A DNA stretch of 64,000 nt from the NCBI GenBank assembly GCA_029255685.2, contig CM055311.2, forward strand, positions 1,970,269 through 2,034,268, given 5' to 3'. The notes under the pieces are model-generated. The model ran no database searches and was not told the origin of the DNA. It was given only the letters and a program-made list of their open reading frames with translations. Shown one piece after another: positions 33,780 to 47,757 of this stretch. This DNA comes from Silene conica. Lineage: Eukaryota > Streptophyta > Magnoliopsida > Caryophyllales > Caryophyllaceae. Made by a program: the position numbers and the translations under genes. Within the stretch, counting starts at the first letter, position 1, and each line of letters starts with the position of its first letter.

Positions 33780-36700
33780 CTACAACTTAGGAACACATCC
33801 AATTCCCATGGAATGAATGTGCCCTTCATGCTTATCACGTGGTAATGCTTTTGTGAGAGGATCAGCTATGTTGTCATCCATAGCGATCTTATCAATAAAT
33901 ATCTTCTTTTACGTGGACTCAGTAGTAGAATCTGCTGTAACACTCTGTTTAGAACTTTTCCAGCTAACAGCAGCGTCATTAAGAGTGAAAACGAATCCAG
34001 ACTGAGATTTCGAGTCATCTCGATCCGTTTGGAAGCTAGCATCTGCGTAACCCGTGGCGCAGAGCGTCGAGTCGCCTCCGTAAGTCAATCCCCAATCTTT
34101 AGTCCTCCGTAGGTACTTAAGAATGTTTTTCACGGCCATCCAGTGTTGTTCACCTGGATGAGCTTGGAATCGACTTGTCATACTCAATGCATATGCAACG
34201 ACAGGACGTGTGCATATCATGGCATACATGATTGATCCTATTGCCGAAGCATAAGGAATCCAACTCATGCGCTCTTTCTCTTCCAATGACTTAGCTTCTT
34301 GAGTCTTGCTCAAGTGAAGCCCAGGAGTCATAGGGAGGAACCCCTTCTTGGAGTTCGTCATGCTGAATCTCTCTAGAATCTTATCTATATAAGACTCCTG
34401 ACTGAGAGACAACATCCGTCGTGATCTATCCCTGTAGATACGGATGCCCAAAATTCTTTGTGCCTCTCCCAGATCTTTCATCTGGAAATGGTTTTTCAAC
34501 CATGCTTTAACCGAAGATAGGAGAGGTATGTCATTCCCAATCAAGAGTATGTCGTCGACATACAGTACTAGGAATACAATCTTGCTCCCACTCGACTTGA
34601 TATAGAGACATGGTTCCTCGACTGATCGAATGAATCCATTCTCTTTTATCACTTGGTCGAAGCGATGATTCCAACTCCGCGATGCTTGCTTAAGTCCATA
34701 GATGGAACGCTTAAGCTTGCAAACTTTCTTAGGATGTGCTGGATCGATAAAACCCTCGGGTTGTACCATGTACAACTCTTCCTCCAAATAACCGTTTAAG
34801 AAGGCGGTTTTAACGTCCATTTGCCATATTTCATAATCATGAAATGCGGCGATCGCTAAGATAATCCGAATGGAACGTAGCATGACTACGGGTGCAAAGA
34901 TCTCATCATAGTGCAAGCCTGGCACTTGAGTGAAACCTTTAGCAACTAGTCTAGCCTTGTGGATATCTTGTTGTCCTTCCACGCCAATACGGCATGCTTT
35001 ATCTTGTAAAGCCATTTGCATTGAAGGGGACGTACCTTTGCAGGTAGGTCCACAAGATCCCACACGTTGTTCTCATACATGGAGTCCATCTCGAATTGCA
35101 TGGCTTCTAGCCATAGCTTTGAGTCAGAACTAGTCATGGCACCTTTATAGGTTGTGGGTTCATTACCCTCTAGGAGTAAGACGTCATCTGTATCATGTTC
35201 CTCGACCATACCAATGTATCTGTCCGGAGGAATAGAGACTCTTCCCGACCTCCTAGGTTCCTCAGGAATATCTACCGCAACCTCGGTTGAAGGAACTGTT
35301 TCCTCCAATGGTTGCTCGGCAGTTGGTTCTTGAACCTCCGATAACTCGAAGGTTCTATTACTCGACTTGTTCTCGAGAAATTCTTTCTCTAAGAACGTCG
35401 CACTAGCCGCAACAAAAACACGTTGTTCGGTTGGCGAGTAGAAGTAATGACCAAAAGTTCCCTTTGGATAACCTATAAAGTATGTCTTGACCGATCGCGG
35501 GCCGAGCTTATCCTCGTGTCTCCACTTGACATAAGCCTCGCAGCCCCAAACCCGTATAAAGGACAAGTTAGGGACCGTTCCCTTCCATAATTCGTATGGA
35601 GTCTTGTCAACAGCTTTAGACGGACTTCGGTTAAGTATTAGAGCGGCCGACAAAAGAGCATAGCCCCACAATGAATCAGGCACGACGGTGTGACTCATCA
35701 TGGATCGAACCATATCGAGTAGAGTTCGATTTCTCCGTTCGGACACACCATTTAATTGTGGTGTTCCAGGTGGAGTTAACTGTAGCACGATGCCACAGTC
35801 TTTAAGGTGTTGATAAAACTCGTGTGAAAGATACTCACCACCACGATCAGAACGTAGTGCTTTAATCTTTCTACCCAGCTGGTTCTGTACCCGATTCTGG
35901 TATTCTTTGAACTTGTCAAAGGATTCACTTTTATGTTTCATCAAGTAGACATAGCCATATCTACTCAAATCATCCGTGAAAGTGATGAAATACCTATAGC
36001 CTTCTCGTGCGTTGATCGACATAGGGCCACATATGTCCGTATGTATGAGTCCTAATAGGTCGGCAGCGCGCATTCCAACACCTTTGAAGGAAATACGAGT
36101 CATCTTGCCGATGAGACATGATTCACACGTGCCATATGATTCGAAATCAAAGGGCGAGATAGCTCCGTTCTGTATGAGCTGTTTTACGCGTTTCTCATTT
36201 ATGTGTCCCATACGACAATGCCATAGGTAAGTTTGATCTCTGTCACCTACCTTTAATCTCTTATTATTCACATGTAATATTTCGGTGGTTTGATCTAAAA
36301 CATAAATTCCATTCATGGAAACTGCCTTGCCATAAATCATATTGTGTAAGGAGAAAATACAGCTATTATTCTCTATTACAAATGAAAAACCGAGTTTGTC
36401 AAGCGCAGAAACTTAAATAATGTTTTTGGACAAACAAGGAACATAATAACAGTTATATAAAGATAACTCGAATCCACTTGGAAGCTGGGTCACGTATGTT
36501 CCCCTCGAGATTGCAGCAACACGTGCTCCATTCCCGACACGCAGGTCAACCTCACCCTTGATTAGGGGTTCTTGGTTTCGGAGGCCCTGCACATGATTAC
36601 ATAGATGAGAACCACAACCAGTATCTAGTACCCAAGTTCCGTAACTTGCATGGTTAATCTCAATCATGTGAATAAAAGAAGAAGAAGACATACCAACAGG

Positions 36701-37615
36701 AATAACGCGGCCTGCCTTAATGTCCTCACGATACACGGGGCATGAGCGCCTCCAATGCCCAGTCTTGTGGCAATGGTGACATTCCATGCTAGTATCCTTG
36801 CTCTTAGTCTTGCCCTGTGAGTTGCTCGACTCACCTGGCCCACTCTTAGTAAATCCTGGTTTCTTGAACCTGGGCTTACCTATTGCTAGGTCGCCCTGAG
36901 CTTTAGCCTTCCCTTTACCCTTTCCCTTACTGGAGATCATGAGAACATCCTGCTTCATGCTCCCACTTAATTTCAGATCCCTCTCAGTCTGTACGAGAAG
37001 GGAGTGGAGCTCATGAGGAGTCTTCTTCATGTCGTTCATGTAGTAGTTGGCCCTAAAGAGGGCGAACCCATCATGAAGCGAGTGAAGCATACGATCAACG
37101 ATTATGTTCTCACTGATCTTGCAGTTAAGGGTCTCCAGTTTCTCGATATTCTCAATCATGTGAAGAATATGTGGGCTAACAGCTTGGCCCTTCTGGAGTT
37201 TCGCCTCAAAGAAGCGACAGGTATGCTCATAAGAAACGATTCTCGGAGCCTTTGAGAATTCTTTAGTGAGCGTGGTGAAAATCTTGTTTGCACCATGGGT
37301 TATGAAGCGTCTTTGCAAATTGGATTCCATTGCATAGATGAGTACGTTCTTTATCGCACCCGCTTCCATGACGAATTCGCTATGAGCGCGAACTTCGTTA
37401 GCTCTAGCTCCAGTTCCTGGGTGTGGCGGAATGGGCTCAGTTAAGTACTTGAGCTTTCCGTCAGCAATGGCAGCATTCCGTAGTGCTGCCTCCCAGTCAG
37501 AGAAGTTTGACCCATCATTCCTCAGTCTTGTGGACTGATTCATGGAGTCCATGAAGGCTTTTAGCCAGGATTCACGTGCTAGCTTGGCACTTGGCATTGG
37601 GTCTTCACCAGCCAT
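33780..37615 (-). pseudogene. D unit gag-pol polyprotein (three shared lesions)
   Basis: Same copia polyprotein as element B. Start ATG at 37615. Capsid, CCHC knuckle (CHHCHKTGHWRRSC) and protease (LDTGCGSH) read openly to 36413, where a TAA (36413-36415) replaces a serine codon just after the protease. Integrase and early RT read on to about 34989, where an 8-bp insertion (34981-34988) shifts the frame. RT resumes in the next frame with the YVDDILLIGND active site. In RNase H about 200 bp are missing at 33914/33915 compared with B (its 26395-26593), which removes part of the domain including the CDNSGAI motif. The closing stop equivalent to that of B is at 33780-33782. The tryptophan that is a stop in B is intact here. 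Confidence 0.9.
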
Positions 37616-39265
37616 TTAGTTATACAGCAGTTTAATTGAACGTGTTCTAGACTGAAAAGAAGATAAAACAAAACCATATAAGCAACTCATTGTTGTGATA
37701 TAAGTCTATATTAAATTGAATTTAAACTCGTAGACTCATGCATTTATATAATTGATCTCCCTCAAGAAATATATAAATGATCCCAAGACTCAATTTCCGT
37801 ATATTGATAAGCCCAAAGTTTGGCTAATTCCACCGTTGGAACTCTTGGTCGATAGATTTCCGTAAATCCTATCTATTAGTCCATCTCAGTCACTGGATAT
37901 TATCGAGTGACCATGATGTTGAGATAAAATACATCATCTGTTCCCACTTACCCGACGTAGAAGGGGTCATATTATGCCTACCGACGAAGAAGGGATTCAT
38001 GGGAGGCTGATTTATAAAGACTATTCTCAATTTTTGGTTATACGAGGAAGACCCCATCGACTTATATTTATTCATATTAAGTGAACTAAAATCTAGCATA
38101 TTCGTGAATGAATGAAATAAAGTGATGGCTTTGCAATTGACATGTGACATCTGTATTGTCACAGAAAACCAACGCGTAACCTCTACATGAGTCAGTTTTC
38201 AGGCATGTAATAGGTGGTTTGGTTTTAGGCGGAATATGATGCAAGCTATTATCGATGAAAGCATAAAATAAATGCGATAAACGTAAATAAAAGTCCTAGT
38301 GTGGCCTATCCTACCAAAATAAACATAAAACAACTTGGAATCCACTGTTGGACCCTAGAAGCTTGTCTTGATGTTCCATCTTGGTCCTTGCAGTGGGAGT
38401 AAGCATCCGGTCTCCGTCTTCGGTCTTCACAAAATTACTAATTTAAATTACAAAAGTAGTCCTAGATACATTCTAATTTAAATACAAAAGTAATTACATG
38501 GCAAAAACCCAAAACGGAGATTCAAGATCTCGAAATTACAAGCAAGACTATGTCCCATCATTACGGTGACACAATCTTCTAAGGCCACACTAAGTTACAA
38601 CCGTTTGCAAAATTAAATACGTTATTGAAAGCATTCATTAGACATTCAACAAGACGATAAATAAAATGCATCAACTAAAACAAAATTCATTCATGACATA
38701 ATACTGTTATTATGATTAACAAATTTTTACCAAACCACCTTTTAGGATTAAAATTATGTGATTATACCGTTTTAACCACTTTAATTTTAATAAGTTTATA
38801 ATCCTATTATTTTAAACCGTTTTAAAATAATATGTATCAAACGAGGGTGAACCGTTTCACAAAATTAATAATATACTATTTCCGTATATAGTATATTACT
38901 AAAGGCCATGTGAAAATAAAACATGTTATTTTCGGAAAATAAAAAAAAAAACGAGTCTGTTACAGGGGTGGTCTACCGACCCAATAAACAGGTCTACCGA
39001 CCACCTGGCGAAAAAAAAAAATATTTTTTTTTTTTTAAAGCAGAATGGTTGACCGACCCGAAAAACAGGTCGACCGACCACAAAACACGAAACCGAGTTT
39101 CTGAACACGATTTCTCACAAAAGATAAACTGTCGAAACAGAAAAACACGCAGGAGGCGGTCGACCGACCGCAACGGGGGGTCGATCGACCGACTTAGCGG
39201 CAGAAGACGATTTTTCAGGTTTTAAAACTTACGAAAAACACAAAGGTAAAATTTTCATGGCCTGT
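37616..39265 (-). other. D unit 5' leader with GTCGACCGACC palindrome cluster
   Basis: Leader between PBS and gag, about 1.65 kb, AT-rich. Close to the PBS end (38967-39205) it carries repeated GGTCTACCGACC, GGTCGACCGACC and GGTCGATCGACC words. At the matching place element B has CTCGATCGAG words instead. Poly-A and poly-T runs lie between the copies. Confidence 0.75.
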
Positions 39266-39276
39266 CTCTGATACCA
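39266..39276 (-). other. D unit primer-binding site (tRNA-iMet type)
   Basis: TGGTATCAGAG on the minus strand, two bases from the LTR. The match to initiator tRNA ends after 11 bases. Confidence 0.85.
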
Positions 39277-39278
39277 CT

Positions 39279-40283
39279 TGTGGGGAATAAAGCATGTATT
39301 CACCCTAAACTTGCAGGATTATAATGAAAAATACAGTTGTGTTTATAGTCATAAGATTAAAAAGGATAAGAAAAGAAGTACAACCTTTAGTCCTTGTGCG
39401 AAAGGCCTAAGAACAGGAATTAACACAAATTCCCTCCTATAACTTGCACCCAAGACTTAGAATGAGACGTGGCCGCGTGTGCTAGAAATCCTCTCCAACT
39501 GCCTTGCAATATTGGGAGAGCTATTTATTTAGGTTTTAGATGTGAGATCTGAGGTTTTGGGAGAAGAAAACTCTCAAAACCCTAATTTTTCCTTGAGATT
39601 TGTTTAAACAGTGAAACAAGAGTCACTGACATAAGGAGAGTCCTCCTCCTTATGTAGCTCTTTTGGCCGAAATTTCCAATAGGGTAGGAGTGGGCTTTCC
39701 ACTCTTACCTTATTCTAATTTGTGATTCGACCCATTTAGCTAAACTTTATTCGCGGGTTTTGTTTATAAATCGTATGCATGTTATCAGATATTAATGCAG
39801 TCGATGTATTAATAATGGTCTGATAAAATTACGATATTGTATAATTACCCAAATTAATATAACTGTTTATATTAATACGCGAATACAATATTTAATTAAA
39901 TATAACCGTTTATATTTAATTTTACGAATTAATCATGCAATCCGTATTAGCTAAAATTATTTAATCCGTATTAAATAATAATCTCAACATCTTATTGACT
40001 AATTTAATAGTCAATACCTCTGACTAACTGTTTAGTCATATCCGGCATAAATGTGATTGTATTTTCATACCTTGACATCTCTCAAACGTGTCCTATAGGT
40101 GTGACGTATAGGGACCAGTTGATCACCGCCATCCGTATGACAATAACGTCAAACTTATCTAGCAAGCCAACCGTTATTGATAAACGTGGATCAACTGGTA
40201 ATAATACAAAAGTATGCCCTTGTGATCCTTAAAGAGATTTAATAAGTCATTGTACTTAATTGTCAAGGACACCAGCCCCAACA
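39279..40283 (-). repeat. D/E array middle LTR (shared)
   Basis: 1005 bp, serving as 5' LTR of unit D and 3' LTR of unit E. It has a 4-bp TTTA duplication near 39525 that is absent from the other two. The 74 bp that B includes in its LTR follow at 40284-40357. Confidence 0.88.
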
Positions 40284-40357
40284 ATCTCCCACTTGTCCGT
40301 ACAAGGGTATGTGCAATGACGTTATCACACTACATGTGGAGGACACAAGCTCCAACA

Positions 40358-41145
40358 AACTCCCACTTGTCCGTACAAGTGTAGGTGCGATAACCGAATC
40401 TCATATCCTTTTAAAATTTCTCCCACTCAATGTAAGACAATTTGCAAATCCGCATTCGCAAAGGTCGTATCTCACAAGCGATCTGTATCAAGAGTGGTTT
40501 CCCCGACTAGAGAGTAACTTAACTGATAAAACGAATCTGTATTCGAGCATGGCCATACATTTCAGTTACTACTCCTCGAGTGGCCCTGAGAAATGATAAA
40601 ATCCTGATAAGGGTTTGGATATTTCCCTCAACTCGAATCCTGCCGATATCACCCAGCATGAAATAACCCAGAAAAAATCCTCTTGGCCCCTGTTACGGTG
40701 ACCGTGGGAAAGAAACCAAAGTTACCCAAAATCTGTCTTAATCTCAAGAGACAGTTGAAGGTCAAAAGACTCGACTCTAAGGAACACTATGGAGGTCCTA
40801 TCCACGACCAGGCACCCAATGTTATAAAACATTTAGGACTCCATAACGTTGTCACGGGGTGTCCTACGAGATATCCGTATAAATCGCCTTTGTGATTGGT
40901 CAGTCAGCCGCGTGACTTATGGCTCGTTGAACCCACCATCAACCAACGTCACAAAATGATTACCTGAGTTATCAGCTCAAGTGGGTAATCAAGGACCAAA
41001 ACGATGTAATGTTAATCAGTTCACTTTGTGGTGTTCAAAATTGGCGTACGATTCCACATGAAAAACAAAACATTTTATATCATAACAATAAGGTTGAATA
41101 GAGTACACGAGAAAATGAATTATTACATGAATTCATAAAAGAGTA
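40358..41145 (-). other. E unit 3' untranslated region
   Basis: Copy of 32992-33779 with only a few base changes. Nothing coding. Confidence 0.55.
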
Positions 41146-44100
41146 CTACAACTTAGGAACACATCCAATTCCCATGGAATGAATGTGCCCTTCATGCTTA
41201 TCACGTGGTAATGCTTTTGTGAGAGGATCAGCTATGTTGTCATCCATAGCGATCTTATCAATAAATATCTTCTTTTACGTGGACTCAGTAGTAGAATCTG
41301 CTGTAACACTCTGTTTAGAACTTTTCCAGCTAACAGCAGCGCCATTAAGAGTGAAAACGAATCCAGACTGAGATTTCGAGTCATCTCGATCCGTTTGGAA
41401 GCTAGCATCTGCGTAACCCGTGGCGCAGAGCGTCGAGTCGCCTCCGTAAGTCAATCCCCAATCTTTAGTCCTCCGTAGGTACTTAAGAATGTTTTTCACG
41501 GCCATCCAGTGTTGTTCACCTGGATGAGCTTGGAATCGACTTGTCATACTCAATGCATATGCAACGACAGGACGTGTGCATATCATGGCATACATGATTG
41601 ATCCTATTGCCGAAGCATAAGGAATGCAACTCATGTGCTCTTTCTCTTCCAATGACTTAGCTTCTTGAGTCTTGCTCAAGTGAAGCCCAGGAGTCATAGG
41701 GAGGAACCCCTTCTTGGAGTTCGTCATGCTGAATCTCTCTAGAATCTTATCTATATAAGACTCCTGACTGAGAGACAACATCCGTCGTGATCTATCCCTG
41801 TAGATACGGATGCCCAAAATTCTTTGTGCCTCTCCCAGATCTTTCATCTGGAAATGGTTTTTCAACCATGCTTTAACCGAAGATAGGAGAGGTATGTCAT
41901 TCCCAATCAAGAGTATGTCGTCGACATACAGTACTAGGAATACAATCTTGCTCCCACTCGACTTGATATAGAGACATGGTTCCTCGACTGATCGAATGAA
42001 TCCATTCTCTTTTATCACTTGGTCGAAGCGATGATTCCAACTCCGCGATGCTTGCTTAAGTCCATAGATGGAACGCTTAAGCTTGCAAACTTTCTTAGGA
42101 TGTGCTGGATCGATAAAACCCTCGGGTTGTACCATGTACAACTCTTCCTCCAAATAACCGTTTAAGAAGGCGGTTTTAACGTCCATTTGCCATATTTCAT
42201 AATCATGAAATGCGGCGATCGCTAAGATAATCCGAATGGAACGTAGCATGACTACGGGTGCAAAGATCTCATCATAGTGCAAGCCTGGCACTTGAGTGAA
42301 ACCTTTAGCAACTAGTCTAGCCTTGTGGATATCTTGTTGTCCTTCCACGCCAATACGGCATGCTTTATCTTGTAAAGCCATTTGCATTGAAGGGGACGTA
42401 CCTTTGCAGGTAGGTCCACAAGATCCCACACGTTGTTCTCATACATGGAGTCCATCTCGAATTGCATGGCTTCTAGCCATAGCTTTGAGTCAGAACTAGT
42501 CATGGCACCTTTATAGGTTGTGGGTTCATTACCCTCTAGGAGTAAGACGTCATCTGTATCATGTTCCTCGACCATACCAATGTATCTGTCCGGAGGAATA
42601 GAGACTCTTCCCGACCTCCTAGGTTCCTCAGGAATATCTACCGCAACCTCGGTTGAAGGAACTGTTTCCTCCAATGGTTGCTCGGCAGTTGGTTCTTGAA
42701 CCTCCGATAACTCGAAGGTTCTATTACTCGACTTGTTCTCGAGAAATTCTTTCTCTAAGAACGTCGCACTAGCCGCAACAAAAACACGTTGTTCGGTTGG
42801 CGAGTAGAAGTAATGACCAAAAGTTCCCTTTGGATAACCTATAAAGTATGTCTTGACCGATCGCGGGCCGAGCTTATCCTCGTGTCTCCACTTGACATAA
42901 GCCTCGCAGCCCCAAACCCGTATAAAGGACAAGTTAGGGACCGTTCCCTTCCATAATTCGTATGGAGTCTTGTCAACAGCTTTAGACGGACTTCGGTTAA
43001 GTATTAGAGCGGCCGACAAAAGAGCATAGCCCCACAATGAATCAGGCACGACGGTGTGACTCATCATGGATCGAACCATATCGAGTAGAGTTCGATTTCT
43101 CCGTTCGGACACACCATTTAATTGTGGTGTTCCAGGTGGAGTTAACTGTAGCACGATGCCACAGTCTTTAAGGTGTTGATAAAACTCGTGTGAAAGATAC
43201 TCACCACCACGATCAGAACGTAGTGCTTTAATCTTTCTACCCAGCTGGTTCTGTACCCGATTCTGGTATTCTTTGAACTTGTCAAAGGATTCTCTTTTAT
43301 GTTTCATCAAGTAGACATAGCCATATCTACTCAAATCATCCGTGAAAGTGATGAAATACCTATAGCCTTCTCGTGCGTTGATCGACATAGGGCCACATAT
43401 GTCCGTATGTATGAGTCCTAATAGGTCGGCAGCGCGCATTCCAACACCTTTGAAGGAAATACGAGTCATCTTGCCGATGAGACATGATTCACACGTGCCA
43501 TATGATTCGAAATCAAAGGGCGAGATAGCTCCGTTCTGTATGAGCTGTTTTACGCGTTTCTCATTTATGTGTCCCATACGACAATGCCATAGGTAAGTTT
43601 GATCTCTGTCACCTACCTTTAATCTCTTATTATTCACATGTAATATTTCGGTGGTTTGATCTAAAACATAAATTCCATTCATGGAAACTGCCTTGCCATA
43701 AATCATATTGTGTAAGGAGAAAATACAGCTATTATTCTCTATTACAAATGAAAAACCGAGTTTGTCAAGCGCAGAAACTTAAATAATGTTTTTGGACAAA
43801 CAAGGAACATAATAACAGTTATATAAAGATAACTCGAATCCACTTGGAAGCTGGGTCACGTATGTTCCCCTCGAGATTGCAGCAACACGTGCTCCATTCC
43901 CGACACGCAGGTCAACCTCACCCTTGATTAGGGGTTCTTGGTTTCGGAGGCCCTGCACATGATTACATAGATGAGAACCACAACCAGTATCTAGTACCCA
44001 AGTTCCGTAACTTGCATGGTTAATCTCAATCATGTGAATAAAAGAAGAAGAAGACATACCAACAGGAATAACGCGGCCTGCCTTAATGTCCTCACGATAC

Positions 44101-44981
44101 ACGGGGCATGAGCGCCTCCAATGCCCAGTCTTGTGGCAATGGTGACATTCCATGCTAGTATCCTTGCTCTTAGTCTTGCCCTGTGAGTTGCTCGACTCAC
44201 CTGGCCCACTCTTAGTAAATCCTGGTTTCTTGAACCTGGGCTTACCTATTGCTAGGTCGCCCTGAGCTTTAGCCTTCCCTTTACCCTTTCCCTTACTGGA
44301 GATCATGAGAACATCCTGCTTCATGCTCCCACTTAATTTCAGATCCCTCTCAGTCTGTACGAGAAGGGAGTGGAGCTCATGAGGAGTCTTCTTCATGTCG
44401 TTCATGTAGTAGTTGGCCCTAAAGAGGGCGAACCCATCATGAAGCGAGTGAAGCATACGATCAACGATTATGTTCTCACTGATCTTGCAGTTAAGGGTCT
44501 CCAGTTTCTCGATATTCTCAATCATGTGAAGAATATGTGGGCTAACAGCTTGGCCCTTCTGGAGTTTCGCCTCAAAGAAGCGACAGGTATGCTCATAAGA
44601 AACGATTCTCGGAGCCTTTGAGAATTCTTTAGTGAGCGTGGTGAAAATCTTGTTTGCACCATGGGTTATGAAGCGTCTTTGCAAATTGGATTCCATTGCA
44701 TAGATGAGTACGTTCTTTATCGCACCCGCTTCCATGACGAATTCGCTATGAGCGCGAACTTCGTTAGCTCTAGCTCCAGTTCCTGGGTGTGGCGGAATGG
44801 GCTCAGTTAAGTACTTGAGCTTTCCGTCAGCAATGGCAGCATTCCGTAGTGCTGCCTCCCAGTCAGAGAAGTTTGACCCATCATTCCTCAGTCTTGTGGA
44901 CTGATTCATGGAGTCCATGAAGGCTTTTAGCCAGGATTCACGTGCTAGCTTGGCACTTGGCATTGGGTCTTCACCAGCCAT
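41146..44981 (-). pseudogene. E unit gag-pol polyprotein (same lesions as D)
   Basis: Offset from the D copy by exactly 7366 bp throughout. It carries the same TAA after the protease (43779-43781), the same 8-bp insertion in RT (42347-42354) and the same RNase H deletion (junction at 41280/41281). Differences from D are single substitutions, such as the Ser to Arg change in the integrase segment HK(S/R)ESF and two changes near RT residue KE(R/H)MS(W/C). Product would be non-functional. Confidence 0.9.
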
Positions 44982-46609
44982 TTAGTTATACAGCAGTTTA
45001 ATTGAACGTGTTCTAGACTGAAAAGAAGATAAAACAAAACCATATAAGCAACTCATTGTTGTGATATAAGTCTATATTAAATTGAATTTAAACTCGTAGA
45101 CTCATGCATTTATATAATTGATCTCCCTCAAGAAATATATAAATGATCCCAAGACTCAATTTCCGTATATTGATAAGCCCAAAGTTTGGCTAATTCCACC
45201 GTTGGAACTCTTGGTCGATAGATTTCCGTAAATCCTATCTATTAGTCCATCTCAGTCACTGGATATTATCGAGTGACCATGATGTTGAGATAAAATACAT
45301 CATCTGTTCCCACTTACCCGACGTAGAAGGGGTCATATTATGCCTACCGACGAAGAAGGGATTCATGGGAGGCTGATTTATAAAGACTATTCTCAATTTT
45401 TGGTTATACGAGGAAGACCCCATCGACTTATATTTATTCATATTAAGTGAACTAAAATCTAGCATATTCGTGAATGAATGAAATAAAGTGATGGCTTTGC
45501 AATTGACATGTGACATCTGTATTGTCACAGAAAACCAACGCGTAACCTCTACATGAGTCAGTTTTCAGGCATGTAATAGGTGGTTTGGTTTTAGGCGGAA
45601 TATGATGCAAGCTATTATCGATGAAAGCATAAAATAAATGCGATAAACGTAAATAAAAGTCCTAGTGTGGCCTATCCTACCAAAATAAACATAAAACAAC
45701 TTGGAATCCACTGTTGGACCCTAGAAGCTTGTCTTGATGTTCCATCTTGGTCCTTGCAGTGGGAGTGAGCATCCGGTCTCCGTCTTCGGTCTTCACAAAA
45801 TTACTAATTTAAATTACAAAAGAAGTCCTAGATACATTCTAATTTAAATACAAAAGTAATTACATGGCAAAAACCCAAAACGGAGATTCAAGATCTCGAA
45901 ATTACAAGCAAGACTATGTCCCATCATTACGGTGACACAATCTTCTAAGGCCACACTAAATTACAACCGTTTGCAAAATTAAATACGTTATTGAAAGCAT
46001 TCATTAGACATTCAACAAGACGATAAATAAAATGCATCAACTAAAACAAAATTCATTCATGACATAATATTGTTATTATGATTAACAAATTTTTACCAAA
46101 CCACCTTTTAGGATTAAAATTATGTGATTATACCGTTTTAACCACTTTAATTTTAATAAGTTTATAATCCTATTATTTTAAACCGTTTTAAAATAATATG
46201 TATCAAACGAGGGTGAACCGTTTCACAAAATTAATAATATACTATTTCCGTATATAGTATATTACTAAAGGCCATGTGAAAATAAAACATGTTATTTTCG
46301 GAAAATAAAAAAAAAAACGAGTCTGTTACAGGGGTGGTCTACCGACCACCTGGCGAAAAAAAAAAATATTTTTTTTTTTTAAAGCAGAATGGTTGACCGA
46401 CCCGAAAAACAGGTCGACCGACCACAAAACACGAAACCGAGTTTCTGAACACGATTTCTCACAAAAGATAAACTGTCGAAACAGAAAAACACGCAGGAGG
46501 CGGTCGACCGACCGCAACGGGGGGTCGATCGACCGACTTAGCGGCAGAAGACGATTTTTCAGGTTTTAAAACTTACGAAAAACACAAAGGTAAAATTTTC
46601 ATGGCCTGT
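44982..46609 (-). other. E unit 5' leader
   Basis: Copy of the D leader. It lacks 22 bp of one GTCTACCGACC repeat near 46340, otherwise near identical. The palindrome cluster spans 46335-46545. Confidence 0.75.
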
Positions 46610-46620
46610 CTCTGATACCA
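46610..46620 (-). other. E unit primer-binding site (tRNA-iMet type)
   Basis: TGGTATCAGAG on the minus strand, two bases from the right LTR. Confidence 0.85.
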
Positions 46621-46622
46621 CT

Positions 46623-47623
46623 TGTGGGGAATAAAGCATGTATTCACCCTAAACTTGCAGGATTATAATGAAAAATACAGTTGTGTTTATAGTCATAAGA
46701 TTAAAAAGGATAAGAAAAGAAGTACAACCTTTAGTCCTTGTGCGAAAGGCCTAAGAACAGGAATTAACACAAATTCCCTCCTATAACTTGCACCCAAGAC
46801 TTAGAATGAGACGTGGCCGCGTGTGCTAGAAATCCTCTCCAACTGCCTTGCAATATTGGGAGAGCTATTTAGGTTTTAGATGTGAGATCTGAGGTTTTGG
46901 GAGAAGAAAACTCTCAAAACCCTAATTTTTCCTTGAGATTTGTTTAAACAGTGAAACAAGAGTCACTGACATAAGGAGAGTCCTCCTCCTTATGTAGCTC
47001 TTTTGGCCGAAATTTCCAATAGGGTAGGAGTGGGCTTTCCACTCTTACCTTATTCTAATTTGTGATTCGACCCATTTAGCTAAACTTTATTCGCGGGTTT
47101 TGTTTATAAATCGTATGCATGTTATCAGATATTAATGCAGTCGATGTATTAATAATGGTCTGATAAAATTACGATATTGTATAATTACCCAAATTAATAT
47201 AACTGTTTATATTAATACGCGAATACAATATTTAATTAAATATAACCGTTTATATTTAATTTTACGAATTAATCATGCAATCCGTTTTAGCTAAAATTAA
47301 TTAATCCGTATTAAATAATAATCTCAACATCTTATTGACTAATTTAATAGTCAATACCTCTGACTAACTGTTTAGTCATATCCGGCATAAATGTGATTGT
47401 ATTTTCATACCTTCACATCTCTCAAACGTGTCCTATAGGTGTGACGTATAGGGACCAGTTGATCACCGCCATCCGTATGACAATAACGTCAAACTTATCT
47501 AGCAAGCCAACCGTTATTGATAAACGTGGATCAACTGGTAATAATACAAAAGTATGCCCTTGTGATCCTTAAAGAGATTTAATAAGTCATTGTACTTAAT
47601 TGTCAAGGACACCAGCCCCAACA
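46623..47623 (-). repeat. D/E array right LTR (true 5' LTR)
   Basis: 1001 bp. On the minus strand it begins TGTTGGGGCTGG at 47623, directly against flanking TTTCC, and so lacks the 74-bp start that element B has. It ends at 46623 with CCCCACA. Confidence 0.9.
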
Positions 47624-47757
47624 TTTCCCACATGTATACGACATCAATTAAACATAAGAACATGTATACAAACATCCAATTCAAGAGTTAACAAGAAAAT
47701 CCCAAATAAACCGTTCTTAACATGTATACCCTTTAATCCACTTTCTCATCCAATTCT
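47624..47757 (-). repeat. Outer element 3' LTR, fragment 3
   Basis: Duplicate of 30916-31049, ending at solo LTR S1. Aligns with 62796-62922 of the 5' LTR. Confidence 0.8.

Larger units (their letters stand above)
31924..47623 (-). mobile_element. Copia array D/E: LTR-internal-LTR-internal-LTR
   Basis: Three LTRs (31924-32917, 39279-40283, 46623-47623) separated by two nearly identical internal regions, all minus strand. The middle LTR is shared. The two units differ at a handful of bases and by one 22-bp length difference in the leader. Both carry the same three pol lesions, so the second unit arose by duplication of an already dead element and not by a fresh insertion. The left end lacks the last 7 bp of the LTR. 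Both ends are bounded by a 1003-bp direct repeat. Confidence 0.92.
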
